A DNA stretch of 5,763 bases. Source: an uncultured Clostridiaceae bacterium. GTDB taxonomy: Bacteria > Bacillota > Clostridia > Lachnospirales > Lachnospiraceae. A model generated the notes under the pieces. It was not told where the DNA came from. It saw only the letters and a program-made list of their open reading frames with translations, and did no database searches. Positions 1 through 5,761 of the stretch are shown piece by piece; within the stretch, counting starts at the first letter, position 1; every line of letters begins with the position of its first letter. The stretch spans positions 1-5,763 of the forward strand of contig CAUCBQ010000134.1 in the NCBI GenBank assembly GCA_958441075.1, in the 5' to 3' direction. The position numbers were made by a program, and so were the translations under genes.

Positions 1-626
1 CATACGACTGTCCCATCATCCTTTTGGGAGATCAGCCTTCAGAAGAGCTTCCTGTCACCTCTGTTATCCGCGATTATAAAAAAGAGGGAGAGCTTTTGGG
101 CCGCGCGGTGGCTGCACAGGTTGAAAGTGTATCGCCAGTGTATGTATTTGCAAAAGAACGTTCTGCATGAAATAACCGCCCGATTTATGAGGCGTTTGTA
201 AAAACGCTGGGCGGGGCAGGCTTTGAAGCTGTGCTCTGCAGCAAAGAAAGCGGCTCTGACTTTAAAACGGTTCTTGAAACCGTACTTTATCCGGAAGGAC
301 CCAAAGCAACCATAGCGGCCCTGGATGCAGAAAGCATGACAGAAGTAGCGCAGATATTAAACAGCGACGACCGGTATACGGGCCGTCTGGCAGGCGTGTT
401 CGGTGTGGGGAGCACGGCCTGGCTGCTTAATCAGATGGATAAGGGCCTTATTCGGGGACTGGTGGTTCATAACAGCTACAATGAAGGCTATCTGTCCATT
501 CAGAGGGCGGCAGAGGGGATAAAAAAGGGCATGAAGCATGAACGCCTGTGCCTGGATTCCTATTATATAGAACGCCCTGATATCCGCAGCCGTAAGTTTG
601 AAAAAATGCTTTATCCCATGGACTAG
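1..626 (+). pseudogene. Sugar-binding (type I periplasmic binding protein fold) protein, 5'-truncated by the window, with an in-frame TGA
   Basis: Read in the frame starting at base 3, this is one continuous protein interrupted by TGA at 168-170 and ending at TAG 624-626. Before the stop it has 55 codons with the look of a LacI/ribose-binding fold (CPIILLGDQPSEE, then SVIRDYKKEGELLGRAV and VYVFAKERSA). After it comes NNRPIYEAFVKTLGGAGF, then GVFGVGSTAWLLNQ and GLVVHNSYNEGYLSIQRAA, the usual C-lobe motifs of type I binding domains. The fold continues smoothly across the stop, so no bases seem lost. A GTG at 231 could restart translation, with only a weak GGGGCAGG upstream, but it would yield an incomplete lobe. 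The gene sits 15 bases before the next one, so they share a transcript. It may be a sensor binding protein, a LacI-like regulator or a lipoprotein; the N-terminus is outside the window. A nonsense mutation or sequencing error is most likely; recoding is the alternative. The fold is fairly sure, the status is not. Confidence 0.65.
176..214 (+). other. Stable RNA hairpin starting 5 nt after the in-frame TGA (SECIS-like geometry, function unproven)
   Basis: CCGCCC at 176-181 pairs with GGGCGG at 209-214. Inside it GCGTTT at 192-197 pairs with AAACGC at 202-207, closing a four-base loop GTAA (198-201). Bases 182-191 form an internal loop opposite the single T at 208. The apical loop begins 27 bases after the TGA and starts with GT. 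Bacterial selenocysteine insertion elements also lie just after their TGA, with a short upper stem and a G-containing apical loop. The pairing is seen directly; any recoding role is speculative, since GC-rich coding DNA often folds by chance. Confidence 0.4.
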
Positions 627-628
627 CC

Positions 629-637
629 GGGAGGTGA
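629..637 (+). promoter_or_regulatory. Ribosome binding site of the 642 gene
   Basis: GGGAGGTGA lies 4 bases before the ATG at 642; its GGAGG core (630-634) is 7 bases from the start. It is a near-ideal Shine-Dalgarno sequence and begins 2 bases after the upstream stop codon, which fits translational coupling between the two genes. Confidence 0.85.
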
Positions 638-641
638 GAGA

Positions 642-1694
642 ATGAAACGATACAGATACGGAGTTCTTGGGATTGCTCTTGGGATATTGGTTTTATATGC
701 CTGTTTTGCAGACAGGAGCTCCGGGAGAGAGGCGCCTGAACAGGTGCGCATCGGTATTACGCTTTACAGAGACGACGATACCTTTATAAATTCCATCTGC
801 CGGATGTTGGAAAGGGAAGCGAAAAAACATGAAAAAACAGATGGAATACGGATTATTCTGGATGTAATGGATGCAAAGGAGGATCAGAGCACCCAAAACA
901 GCCAGGTGGACCGGTTTCTGGCCCTGGGCTGTGATGTAATCTGCGTCAATATGGTGGACCGGTCGGCAGCCTCTGTGATTATTGATAAAGCCATGGATCA
1001 GGAGGTTCCGGTGATTTTTTTTAACAGGGAGCCGGTGAATGAGGATTTAAACCGCTGGGAAAAGCTTTTTTATGTGGGAGCCAATCCGAAGGAAGAGGGA
1101 ATCTGTCAGGGAAATATGATTGCTGACGCCTATGACGCCTGTCCACGGATTCTGGATCTGAACGGGGATGGAAAGGTGAGCTATGTGATTCTGGAGGGAG
1201 AACGTGGACATCAGGATTCTCTGATGCGGACAGAATGGGCGGTGCAGACCTTAAAGAACAGGGGGGTGGATCTGGAAAAGCTTACAGGCGGCATTGCCAA
1301 CTGGCAGAGAAGCCAGGCGGATGCCCTTATGGGCCAGTGGCTGGAGAAGTTTCCCGAGCAGATTGAGCTGGTAATCAGCAACAATGACGATATGGCTTTG
1401 GGAGCCATTGATACGCTGCGCCGCCTGGGCATCATCCGCCCGGTGTGTGTGGCAGGGATTGACGGCACTCCCGCAGGGCTGGATGCTGTGCGTTCCGGGC
1501 TTATGCTGGGAACGGTAGTGATCGACAGGGACGCCTATGGGGAAACCATGATGCGCATGGCGTTATCTCTGGCAAAAACAGACAAAGTACCAGAGGATAT
1601 TCCTCTGGAAAAGGGGGCATATTTCAGGTGTCCCTCTTACCCGGAGGTACAGAAGAAGGAAAAGCAGGGGCCGGGAGCAGGGGATATGGAATAA
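642..1694 (+). CDS. Galactose-binding-protein family substrate-binding protein (MglB paralogue), probably membrane-anchored
   Basis: This 350-residue protein follows E. coli MglB along its whole length. Residues 7-21 form a hydrophobic segment ending LYAC, an imperfect lipobox (Tyr at -2), so it is either a lipoprotein (Cys21) or keeps an uncleaved anchor. Aligned by eye, the sugar pocket is nearly intact: Asp46, Phe48, Asn103, His190, Asp192, Arg196, Trp221, Asn248 and Asp274 match E. coli Asp14, Phe16, Asn91, His152, Asp154, Arg158, Trp183, Asn211 and Asp236. E. coli Asn256 is Ile294 here. The calcium loop DLNGDGKVS (172-180) plus Glu242 is kept. The tail after about residue 334 is charged and rich in Lys and Gly. 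It lies between another binding-protein-like gene and a promoter that starts a complete mglBAC set, so it may be a sensor subunit for a kinase (compare XylFII-LytS of Clostridium) or a second feeder of the same importer. The fold is confident, the role is inferred. Confidence 0.85.
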   Translation: MKRYRYGVLGIALGILVLYACFADRSSGREAPEQVRIGITLYRDDDTFINSICRMLEREAKKHEKTDGIRIILDVMDAKEDQSTQNSQVDRFLALGCDVICVNMVDRSAASVIIDKAMDQEVPVIFFNREPVNEDLNRWEKLFYVGANPKEEGICQGNMIADAYDACPRILDLNGDGKVSYVILEGERGHQDSLMRTEWAVQTLKNRGVDLEKLTGGIANWQRSQADALMGQWLEKFPEQIELVISNNDDMALGAIDTLRRLGIIRPVCVAGIDGTPAGLDAVRSGLMLGTVVIDRDAYGETMMRMALSLAKTDKVPEDIPLEKGAYFRCPSYPEVQKKEKQGPGAGDME

Positions 1695-1700
1695 AACCAC

Positions 1701-1744
1701 AAAAAAATCAAAGAAAAATGTCGAAAAAAGAAGAAATCAAAGAA
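1701..1744 (+). repeat. Direct repeat AAATCAAAGAA (two copies) within phased A-tracts
   Basis: AAATCAAAGAA occurs at 1705-1715 and again at 1734-1744, 29 bases apart start to start. Runs of A at 1701-1707, 1714-1718, 1724-1729 and 1734-1736 recur roughly every 9-12 bases, which favours intrinsic bending. The pair lies upstream of the predicted -35 box of the mglB promoter, a usual place for an activator such as an AraC-type response regulator. The repeat is seen directly; a binding role is inferred, and low-complexity A-rich DNA can produce such repeats by chance. Confidence 0.35.
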
Positions 1745-1772
1745 TTTTGATAATGCGGAAAATAAAAATGTA

Positions 1773-1801
1773 TTGAAAAGTGCATAAAAACGCTCTAAAA
1801 T
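1773..1801 (+). promoter_or_regulatory. Sigma-A-type promoter for mglBAC
   Basis: TTGAAA (1773-1778, 5 of 6 to TTGACA) and TAAAAT (1796-1801, 5 of 6 to TATAAT) are separated by exactly 17 bases. Transcription would begin near 1808, giving a leader of about 53 bases before the mglB ATG. A-rich DNA upstream could act as an UP-like element. There is no terminator between the preceding gene (stop at 1692-1694) and this promoter, so read-through from upstream may add to expression. Confidence 0.7.
1785..1798 (+). promoter_or_regulatory. Possible CcpA catabolite-response element (cre)
   Basis: TAAAAACGCTCTAA matches the cre consensus TGWAARCGYTWNCW at 10 of 13 defined positions, including the central AAACGCT. 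It lies in the promoter spacer and overlaps the -10 box, where bound CcpA would block RNA polymerase. Glucose repression of a galactose-type importer would make sense. The outer positions match poorly, so this is tentative. Confidence 0.35.
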
Positions 1802-1815
1802 ATACCTTGTGAGAC

Positions 1816-1828
1816 GGACATAGTGTCC
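1816..1828 (+). promoter_or_regulatory. Inverted repeat in the mglB leader (possible operator or 5' mRNA hairpin)
   Basis: GGACA (1816-1820) and TGTCC (1824-1828) are perfect 5-bp arms around TAG. The element begins about 8 bases after the predicted transcription start. It could be an operator for a dimeric regulator or a small stem near the mRNA 5' end; the arms are short, so chance is possible. Confidence 0.3.
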
Positions 1829-1844
1829 AGAGAAAATAATAAGT

Positions 1845-1852
1845 GGGAGGAG
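1845..1852 (+). promoter_or_regulatory. mglB: Ribosome binding site that fixes the mglB start at 1861
   Basis: GGGAGGAG ends 8 bases before the ATG at 1861. An in-frame GTG at 1843 overlaps this site and has no Shine-Dalgarno of its own, and starting there would put six extra residues before a normal signal peptide. The ATG at 1861 is therefore the real start. Confidence 0.85.
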
Positions 1853-1860
1853 TTACAACA

Positions 1861-3063
1861 ATGAGAAAATTCAGAAAAACAGCAGCCGTTGCCCTGGCAG
1901 CCATGATGGCATTTTCAGTAACAGGATGCGGAGGCGGTGCTAAGGAAACAACCGCAGCAGCAGCCGCTGACACAACATCAGCCGGATCTGAGGCAGAAAA
2001 GGTGAGCGAGGCCGTTACAGAGGCAGCGAAGGAAGAGGGCAAGAAGTTAGAGGATATGACCGTTGGCGTATTCTACTATACATACAGCGATACATACATT
2101 TCCAGTGTCCGTACCGCTCTGGACGAGTCCTTAAAGGCTGCCGGAATTGATTTCCAGGATTATGATGCAAACAGCAACCAGACCACACAGAACGAGCAGA
2201 TTGACACCGCAATCAGTACCGGCGCTAACCTGCTGATCGTAAATATCGTTACCTCCGGTTCTGTTGACGCTTCTCAGGCTATCGTAGACAAGGCACAGGC
2301 AGCAGGCATTCCTGTTATCTTCTTTAACCGCGCCGTTGAGTCTGATGAGGAAGAGGGCAAGGTACTTGGCAGCTATGACAAGTGCGCATTTGTAGGAACT
2401 GATGCTCCTGAAGCAGGCCATATGCAGGGTGATATGATCGGTAAGTATCTGGTTGATAACTATGACACCGTAGACTTGAACGGCGACGGAACCATCAGCT
2501 ATGCGATGTTCATGGGCCAGTTAGGAAACGTAGAGGCAATTTATCGTACACAGTACGCCGTAGAGGATGCAAACAAGGTTCTGACCGAAGCTGGAAAGGC
2601 TGAGCTTCAGTACTTTGATTCTTCCAACAAGGACTGCTACCAGGTTGACCAGGACGGCAACTGGAGCGCAACAGCAGCAAACAACTATATGAACACCAAC
2701 CTGTCCCAGTACAACAAAGAGAACAACAACATGATCGAGCTGATCATCTGCAACAACGATGGTATGGCAGAGGGCGCTATCTCCGCATTAAATGACAAGG
2801 GCTACAACCTTGGCGACGGAACCAGCACCACAATTCCTGTATTCGGCGTAGACGCTACAGATGCTGCAAAGCAGCTGATCGCAGACGGCAAGATGACAGG
2901 TACCATCAAGCAGGATGCTGAAGGTATGGCAGAGGCAATTGCATTCCTGACACAGAATGTGGCAGAAGGCAAGGCTGTTATGGATGGAACAGACAGCTAC
3001 AACATTTCTGAGAATGTAAGCAACAAGATCTATATCCCATACGCTGCTTATACAGGCGAATGA
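1861..3063 (+). CDS. mglB: Galactose/methyl-galactoside-type ABC transporter substrate-binding lipoprotein MglB
   Basis: The 400-residue product captures sugar outside the cell for MglA and MglC. MRKFRK, a hydrophobic stretch and the lipobox VTGC (Cys23) form a lipoprotein signal. An Ala/Thr/Glu-rich linker (about 24-62) tethers the domain, which starts near MTVGVFYYTYSDTY. Family marks include Asn128, Arg229, Trp268, CNND (297-300), GVD (329-331) and the calcium loop DLNGDGTIS (205-213) with Glu293. Aligned to E. coli MglB, some pocket positions differ: Phe16 is Tyr79, His152 is Asn223, Asp154 is Glu225 and Asn256 is Gln351. It also has inserts near 250-268 and 280-290, making it longer than the E. 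coli protein (about 330 residues). Galactose, glucose or a related sugar is likely, but the exact ligand is unsure. Codons look optimised (Asn mostly AAC, Arg mainly CGT/CGC after the signal peptide), as expected for an abundant protein. It ends in a double stop, TGATGA. Confidence 0.93.
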   Translation: MRKFRKTAAVALAAMMAFSVTGCGGGAKETTAAAAADTTSAGSEAEKVSEAVTEAAKEEGKKLEDMTVGVFYYTYSDTYISSVRTALDESLKAAGIDFQDYDANSNQTTQNEQIDTAISTGANLLIVNIVTSGSVDASQAIVDKAQAAGIPVIFFNRAVESDEEEGKVLGSYDKCAFVGTDAPEAGHMQGDMIGKYLVDNYDTVDLNGDGTISYAMFMGQLGNVEAIYRTQYAVEDANKVLTEAGKAELQYFDSSNKDCYQVDQDGNWSATAANNYMNTNLSQYNKENNNMIELIICNNDGMAEGAISALNDKGYNLGDGTSTTIPVFGVDATDAAKQLIADGKMTGTIKQDAEGMAEAIAFLTQNVAEGKAVMDGTDSYNISENVSNKIYIPYAAYTGE

Positions 3064-3079
3064 TGAAAGTCTGATTTTG

Positions 3080-3116
3080 AAAGCGGCCTCTGCCTTAAGC
3101 GGCAGGGCCGCTTTTT
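3080..3116 (+). terminator. Intrinsic-terminator-like hairpin between mglB and mglA (attenuator)
   Basis: AAAGCGGCC (3080-3088) and CTGCC (3090-3094) pair with GGCAG (3101-3105) and GGCCGCTTT (3106-3114), with one bulged T at 3089 and the loop TTAAGC. A run of five T (3112-3116) follows the GC-rich stem. It lies 16 bases after the mglB stop. No promoter is evident before mglA, so the hairpin must be leaky: partial termination would give high binding-protein output and lower ATPase and permease output. It may also protect the mglB mRNA 3' end. Confidence 0.88.
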
Positions 3117-3146
3117 AAAAGGAATACACGCAGTAAAAAGAAAAGC

Positions 3147-3155
3147 GGGGAGGGA
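3147..3155 (+). promoter_or_regulatory. mglA: Ribosome binding site of mglA
   Basis: GGGGAGGGA contains GGAGG (3149-3153), 8 bases before the ATG at 3162. It gives mglA independent initiation downstream of the attenuating hairpin. Confidence 0.8.
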
Positions 3156-3161
3156 AGCTGT

Positions 3162-4664
3162 ATGGATAAAGAAGTGCTGCTGCAAATGACAGATATCTGT
3201 AAGGAATTTCCGGGCGTAAAAGCTCTGGACGGCGTTTCTCTGACAGTAAAAAGAGGGACTGTCCATGCCCTTATGGGTGAAAACGGCGCTGGCAAATCTA
3301 CATTGATGAAGTGTCTGTTCGGTATCTATAATAAGGACAGCGGACATATTTTCCTGGAAGGAAATGAAATTAACTTTAAAAATTCAAAAGAGGCTCTGGA
3401 GCATGGCGTAGCCATGGTGCATCAGGAGCTGAATCAGGCGTTAAAGCGCAGTGTAATGGATAACCTGTGGCTGGGACGCTATCCCCACAAGGGAGTTATG
3501 ATTGACGAACACAAAATGTATGAGGATACAAAAAAGCTGTTTAATGATCTGGGAATCGATGTAGATCCCAGACGGATTATGAGCACCATGCCTGTCTCCC
3601 AGCGTCAGATGCTGGAGATCGCAAAGGCAGTATCCTATGACGCAAAGGTGATTGTATTTGACGAACCCACCTCATCCCTTACGGAGCAGGAGGTAGAGCA
3701 CCTCTTTGATATCATCAATATGCTTCGTGACAAGGGCTGCGGCATTATTTACATTTCTCATAAGATGGCAGAGATCCTGCGCATTTCTGATGAAGTAACA
3801 GTTATGCGCGACGGCACCTGGGTAGCTACGGAGCCGGCAAAGGAGCTGACGACAGAAAAAATCATCAAACTGATGGTAGGCCGTGAACTGAATAACCAGT
3901 TCCCGCCAAAGACAAACAAGGTAGGAGAGGTGGCCCTTGAGGTGGAGCATTTAAGCGGTCAGTATTCTCTTTTAAATGATGTTTCCTTTAATGTCCGCAA
4001 GGGCGAGATTATTGGACTGGCTGGTCTGGACGGAAGCGGGCGGACGGAGGTCCTTGAAAATCTGTTTGGTATTGCCACCAGAAAGTCGGGAACGATCCGT
4101 CTGGACGGAAAGCAGGTCTTAAACCGCAATGCAAGAGAGTCGATTAAAAACGGCTTTGCCCTGCTGACCGAGGAGCGCCGCGCAACCGGTATTTTTGGTA
4201 TTCTGGATATTCGTGAAAATACGGTTATTTCCAATCTTAAAAATTATCGGAGCAAGGCATTTCCTTTGATGCTGGACGACAAAAAGATGAGACAGGATAC
4301 CCAGTGGTCCATTGACGCCATGCATACAAAGACGCCTACCCAGGAAACAAAAATCCGCAGTCTTTCCGGAGGAAATCAGCAGAAGGTTATTTTGGGAAGA
4401 TGGCTTCTTACAAAGCCGGAGGTGCTGCTCCTGGACGAGCCTACACGAGGAATCGACGTAGGCGCGAAATATGAGATTTATCAGCTGATCATTGACCTGG
4501 CAAATGAAGGCAAGGTAGTCATCATGGTATCCTCGGAGATGCCGGAGCTTCTGGGAGTATGCGACCGTATTCTGGTAATGTCAGGAGGACGGCTGGCAGG
4601 GGAAGTTGACGCCAGAAATACCACTCAGGAAGAAATTATGACACTTGCAGCTAAATATGTATAA
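3162..4664 (+). CDS. mglA: Galactose/methyl-galactoside ABC transporter ATP-binding protein MglA
   Basis: This 500-residue cytoplasmic protein has two fused ABC ATPase domains and powers sugar import through MglC. Domain 1 (about 5-240) has Walker A GENGAGKST (39-47), Q-loop Gln88, signature VSQRQ (145-149), Walker B VIVFDEP (163-169) and switch His200 in YISH. Domain 2 (about 255-500) has a degenerate Walker A GLDGSGRT (288-295, Arg in place of Lys), signature LSGGNQQ (401-407), Walker B VLLLDEP (421-427) and Ser458 where the switch His would be. Such asymmetry is normal for MglA, RbsA and XylG proteins. Stretches such as SSEMPELLG, EPTRGIDVGAK and GNQQKVI are very close to E. coli MglA, so MglA is favoured over RbsA. 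Length is typical. It follows the mglB hairpin by 45 bases and precedes mglC by 17 bases, so mglA and mglC form a translational unit. Confidence 0.95.
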   Translation: MDKEVLLQMTDICKEFPGVKALDGVSLTVKRGTVHALMGENGAGKSTLMKCLFGIYNKDSGHIFLEGNEINFKNSKEALEHGVAMVHQELNQALKRSVMDNLWLGRYPHKGVMIDEHKMYEDTKKLFNDLGIDVDPRRIMSTMPVSQRQMLEIAKAVSYDAKVIVFDEPTSSLTEQEVEHLFDIINMLRDKGCGIIYISHKMAEILRISDEVTVMRDGTWVATEPAKELTTEKIIKLMVGRELNNQFPPKTNKVGEVALEVEHLSGQYSLLNDVSFNVRKGEIIGLAGLDGSGRTEVLENLFGIATRKSGTIRLDGKQVLNRNARESIKNGFALLTEERRATGIFGILDIRENTVISNLKNYRSKAFPLMLDDKKMRQDTQWSIDAMHTKTPTQETKIRSLSGGNQQKVILGRWLLTKPEVLLLDEPTRGIDVGAKYEIYQLIIDLANEGKVVIMVSSEMPELLGVCDRILVMSGGRLAGEVDARNTTQEEIMTLAAKYV

Positions 4665-4672
4665 AAGGGGGA
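4665..4672 (+). promoter_or_regulatory. mglC: Ribosome binding site of mglC
   Basis: AAGGGGGA directly follows the mglA stop codon (4662-4664) and lies 9 bases before the ATG at 4682. A nearer ATG at 4674 meets TGA after three codons and is too close to the site, so 4682 is the start. Confidence 0.7.
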
Positions 4673-4681
4673 TATGGACAA

Positions 4682-5761
4682 ATGAGCCGACTGAATATTT
4701 TCGCAGCCATCCAGGGGAAAATAGATTACTACAAAAGTCTGGATGCAAAAGATAAAACCACCTACTGGAAGGAAACCCTGATCAACAATGCGCTTTACAT
4801 CCTGCTGATCATTGCTATTATTTACACCTATTCTCAGAACCACAAGTTCCTTTCCGGAAATTCCATTGTAAACATTGTCAGCCTTTCAGCAGCAAACATC
4901 CCCATTGCCTGTGGTATTGCAGGATGTATTGTACTGACCGGTACAGACCTTTCTGCAGGACGCGTTGTAGGTTTGACAGCCTGTATTTCCGCATCCCTGC
5001 TGCAGTCCTTAAGCTATGCAACAAGAATGTTCCCCAACCTTCCGGTTATGCCCATCTGGGTTGTAATTCCTCTGGTTATGGTTGTGGGAGGTATCGTAGG
5101 ATGGGTCAACGGTTTCTTCGTAGCCAAGTTTAAGCTTCATCCCTTTATCGTTACTCTGGCTACCCAGCTGATCGTATACGGCGCCCTGCTGATGTATGTT
5201 ATGATTAACGGAAACAACGGCCAGCCTCTTTCCGGCCTGGATGATTCCTTTAAGAGCTTCGTAACAGGCAGCAAGCTGTCTCTGGGCGGTATTCCGATTC
5301 CAAACTATGTATGGTATGCGGTTATTATTGTTATTGCAATGTGGTTTATCTGGAATAAAACTGCATTCGGAAAAAATATGTTTGCCGTAGGTTCTAACCC
5401 TGAAGCAGCTAACGTATCAGGTGTTAATGTAAACAAGACGATCATTATGGTACATACCCTGGCTGGTATGATGTACGGCCTGACCGGTTTTATCGAGTCT
5501 GCCCGTATCGGTTCCAACACTGCCAATACCGGTTTGAACTACGAGTGTGATGCGATCGCAGCCTGCGTAATCGGCGGCGTATCCTTTGTAGGCGGTACTG
5601 GTAAAATCAGCGGCGTGGTAATGGGCGTATTCCTTCTGCGAATCATTTTCGTAGCGCTGAATTTCCTGTCCATTAACCAGAACCTGCAGTACATTATCAA
5701 GGGACTTATCATTCTGGTGGCATGCTCCATCGATATGAGAAAGTATCTGGTAAGAAAATAA
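4682..5761 (+). CDS. mglC: Galactose/methyl-galactoside ABC transporter permease MglC
   Basis: The 359-residue inner membrane protein belongs to the BPD_transp_2 permease family. It dimerises to form the sugar channel driven by MglA. About ten hydrophobic segments are visible (near 35-49, 62-85, 94-112, 125-145, 153-177, 209-226, 253-272, 288-304, 308-330 and 336-350). VLTGTDLSAG (84-93) and the cytoplasmic loop GSNPEAANVSGVNV (237-250), which contacts the ATPase, are close to E. coli MglC, as is IGGVSFVGGTG (297-307). Compared with E. coli MglC (about 336 residues) it has some 20 extra charged residues at the N-terminus, including YYKSLDAKDKTTYWK, which should lie in the cytoplasm. The TAA stop occupies the last three bases of the window, so no downstream terminator can be judged. 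Confidence 0.95.
   Translation: MSRLNIFAAIQGKIDYYKSLDAKDKTTYWKETLINNALYILLIIAIIYTYSQNHKFLSGNSIVNIVSLSAANIPIACGIAGCIVLTGTDLSAGRVVGLTACISASLLQSLSYATRMFPNLPVMPIWVVIPLVMVVGGIVGWVNGFFVAKFKLHPFIVTLATQLIVYGALLMYVMINGNNGQPLSGLDDSFKSFVTGSKLSLGGIPIPNYVWYAVIIVIAMWFIWNKTAFGKNMFAVGSNPEAANVSGVNVNKTIIMVHTLAGMMYGLTGFIESARIGSNTANTGLNYECDAIAACVIGGVSFVGGTGKISGVVMGVFLLRIIFVALNFLSINQNLQYIIKGLIILVACSIDMRKYLVRK

Noticed and set aside
168..170. TGA read as Trp through an alternative genetic code
   Set aside because: Trp is encoded by TGG throughout the window and mglB ends with TGATGA, so TGA works as a stop here.
231..626. A separate 131-residue gene starting at GTG 231
   Set aside because: The frame continues upstream with matching binding-protein sequence through the TGA at 168-170, the GTG has only a weak Shine-Dalgarno, and the product would be half a domain.
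1747..1776. A second promoter using TTGATA at 1747-1752
   Set aside because: At 17-18 base spacing the -10 candidates are GTATTG or TATTGA, both poor matches; the 1773-1801 promoter is clearly better.
1843..1860. An mglB start at GTG 1843
   Set aside because: This codon overlaps the Shine-Dalgarno sequence used by the ATG at 1861 and would put six extra residues before a normal signal peptide.
1737..2421. Antisense reading frames over the regulatory gap and mglB
   Set aside because: They mirror the sense codons of mglB, lack convincing ribosome binding sites and show no recognisable protein features.
4023..4050. Damaged second ATPase site in MglA (Arg for the Walker A Lys, Ser for the switch His)
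   Set aside because: Asymmetric, degenerate second sites are normal in the MglA/RbsA/XylG family and do not indicate loss of function.
4674..4685. A tiny leader ORF (ATG GAC AAA TGA) overlapping the mglC start
   Set aside because: It is only three codons long and sits too close to the GGGGG run to be initiated well; it is most likely chance.
1..5761. CRISPR arrays, tRNA or rRNA genes, insertion sequences or attachment sites
   Set aside because: No regularly spaced repeats, no transposase-like reading frame and no tRNA-like fold was seen; the window is filled by the genes described.
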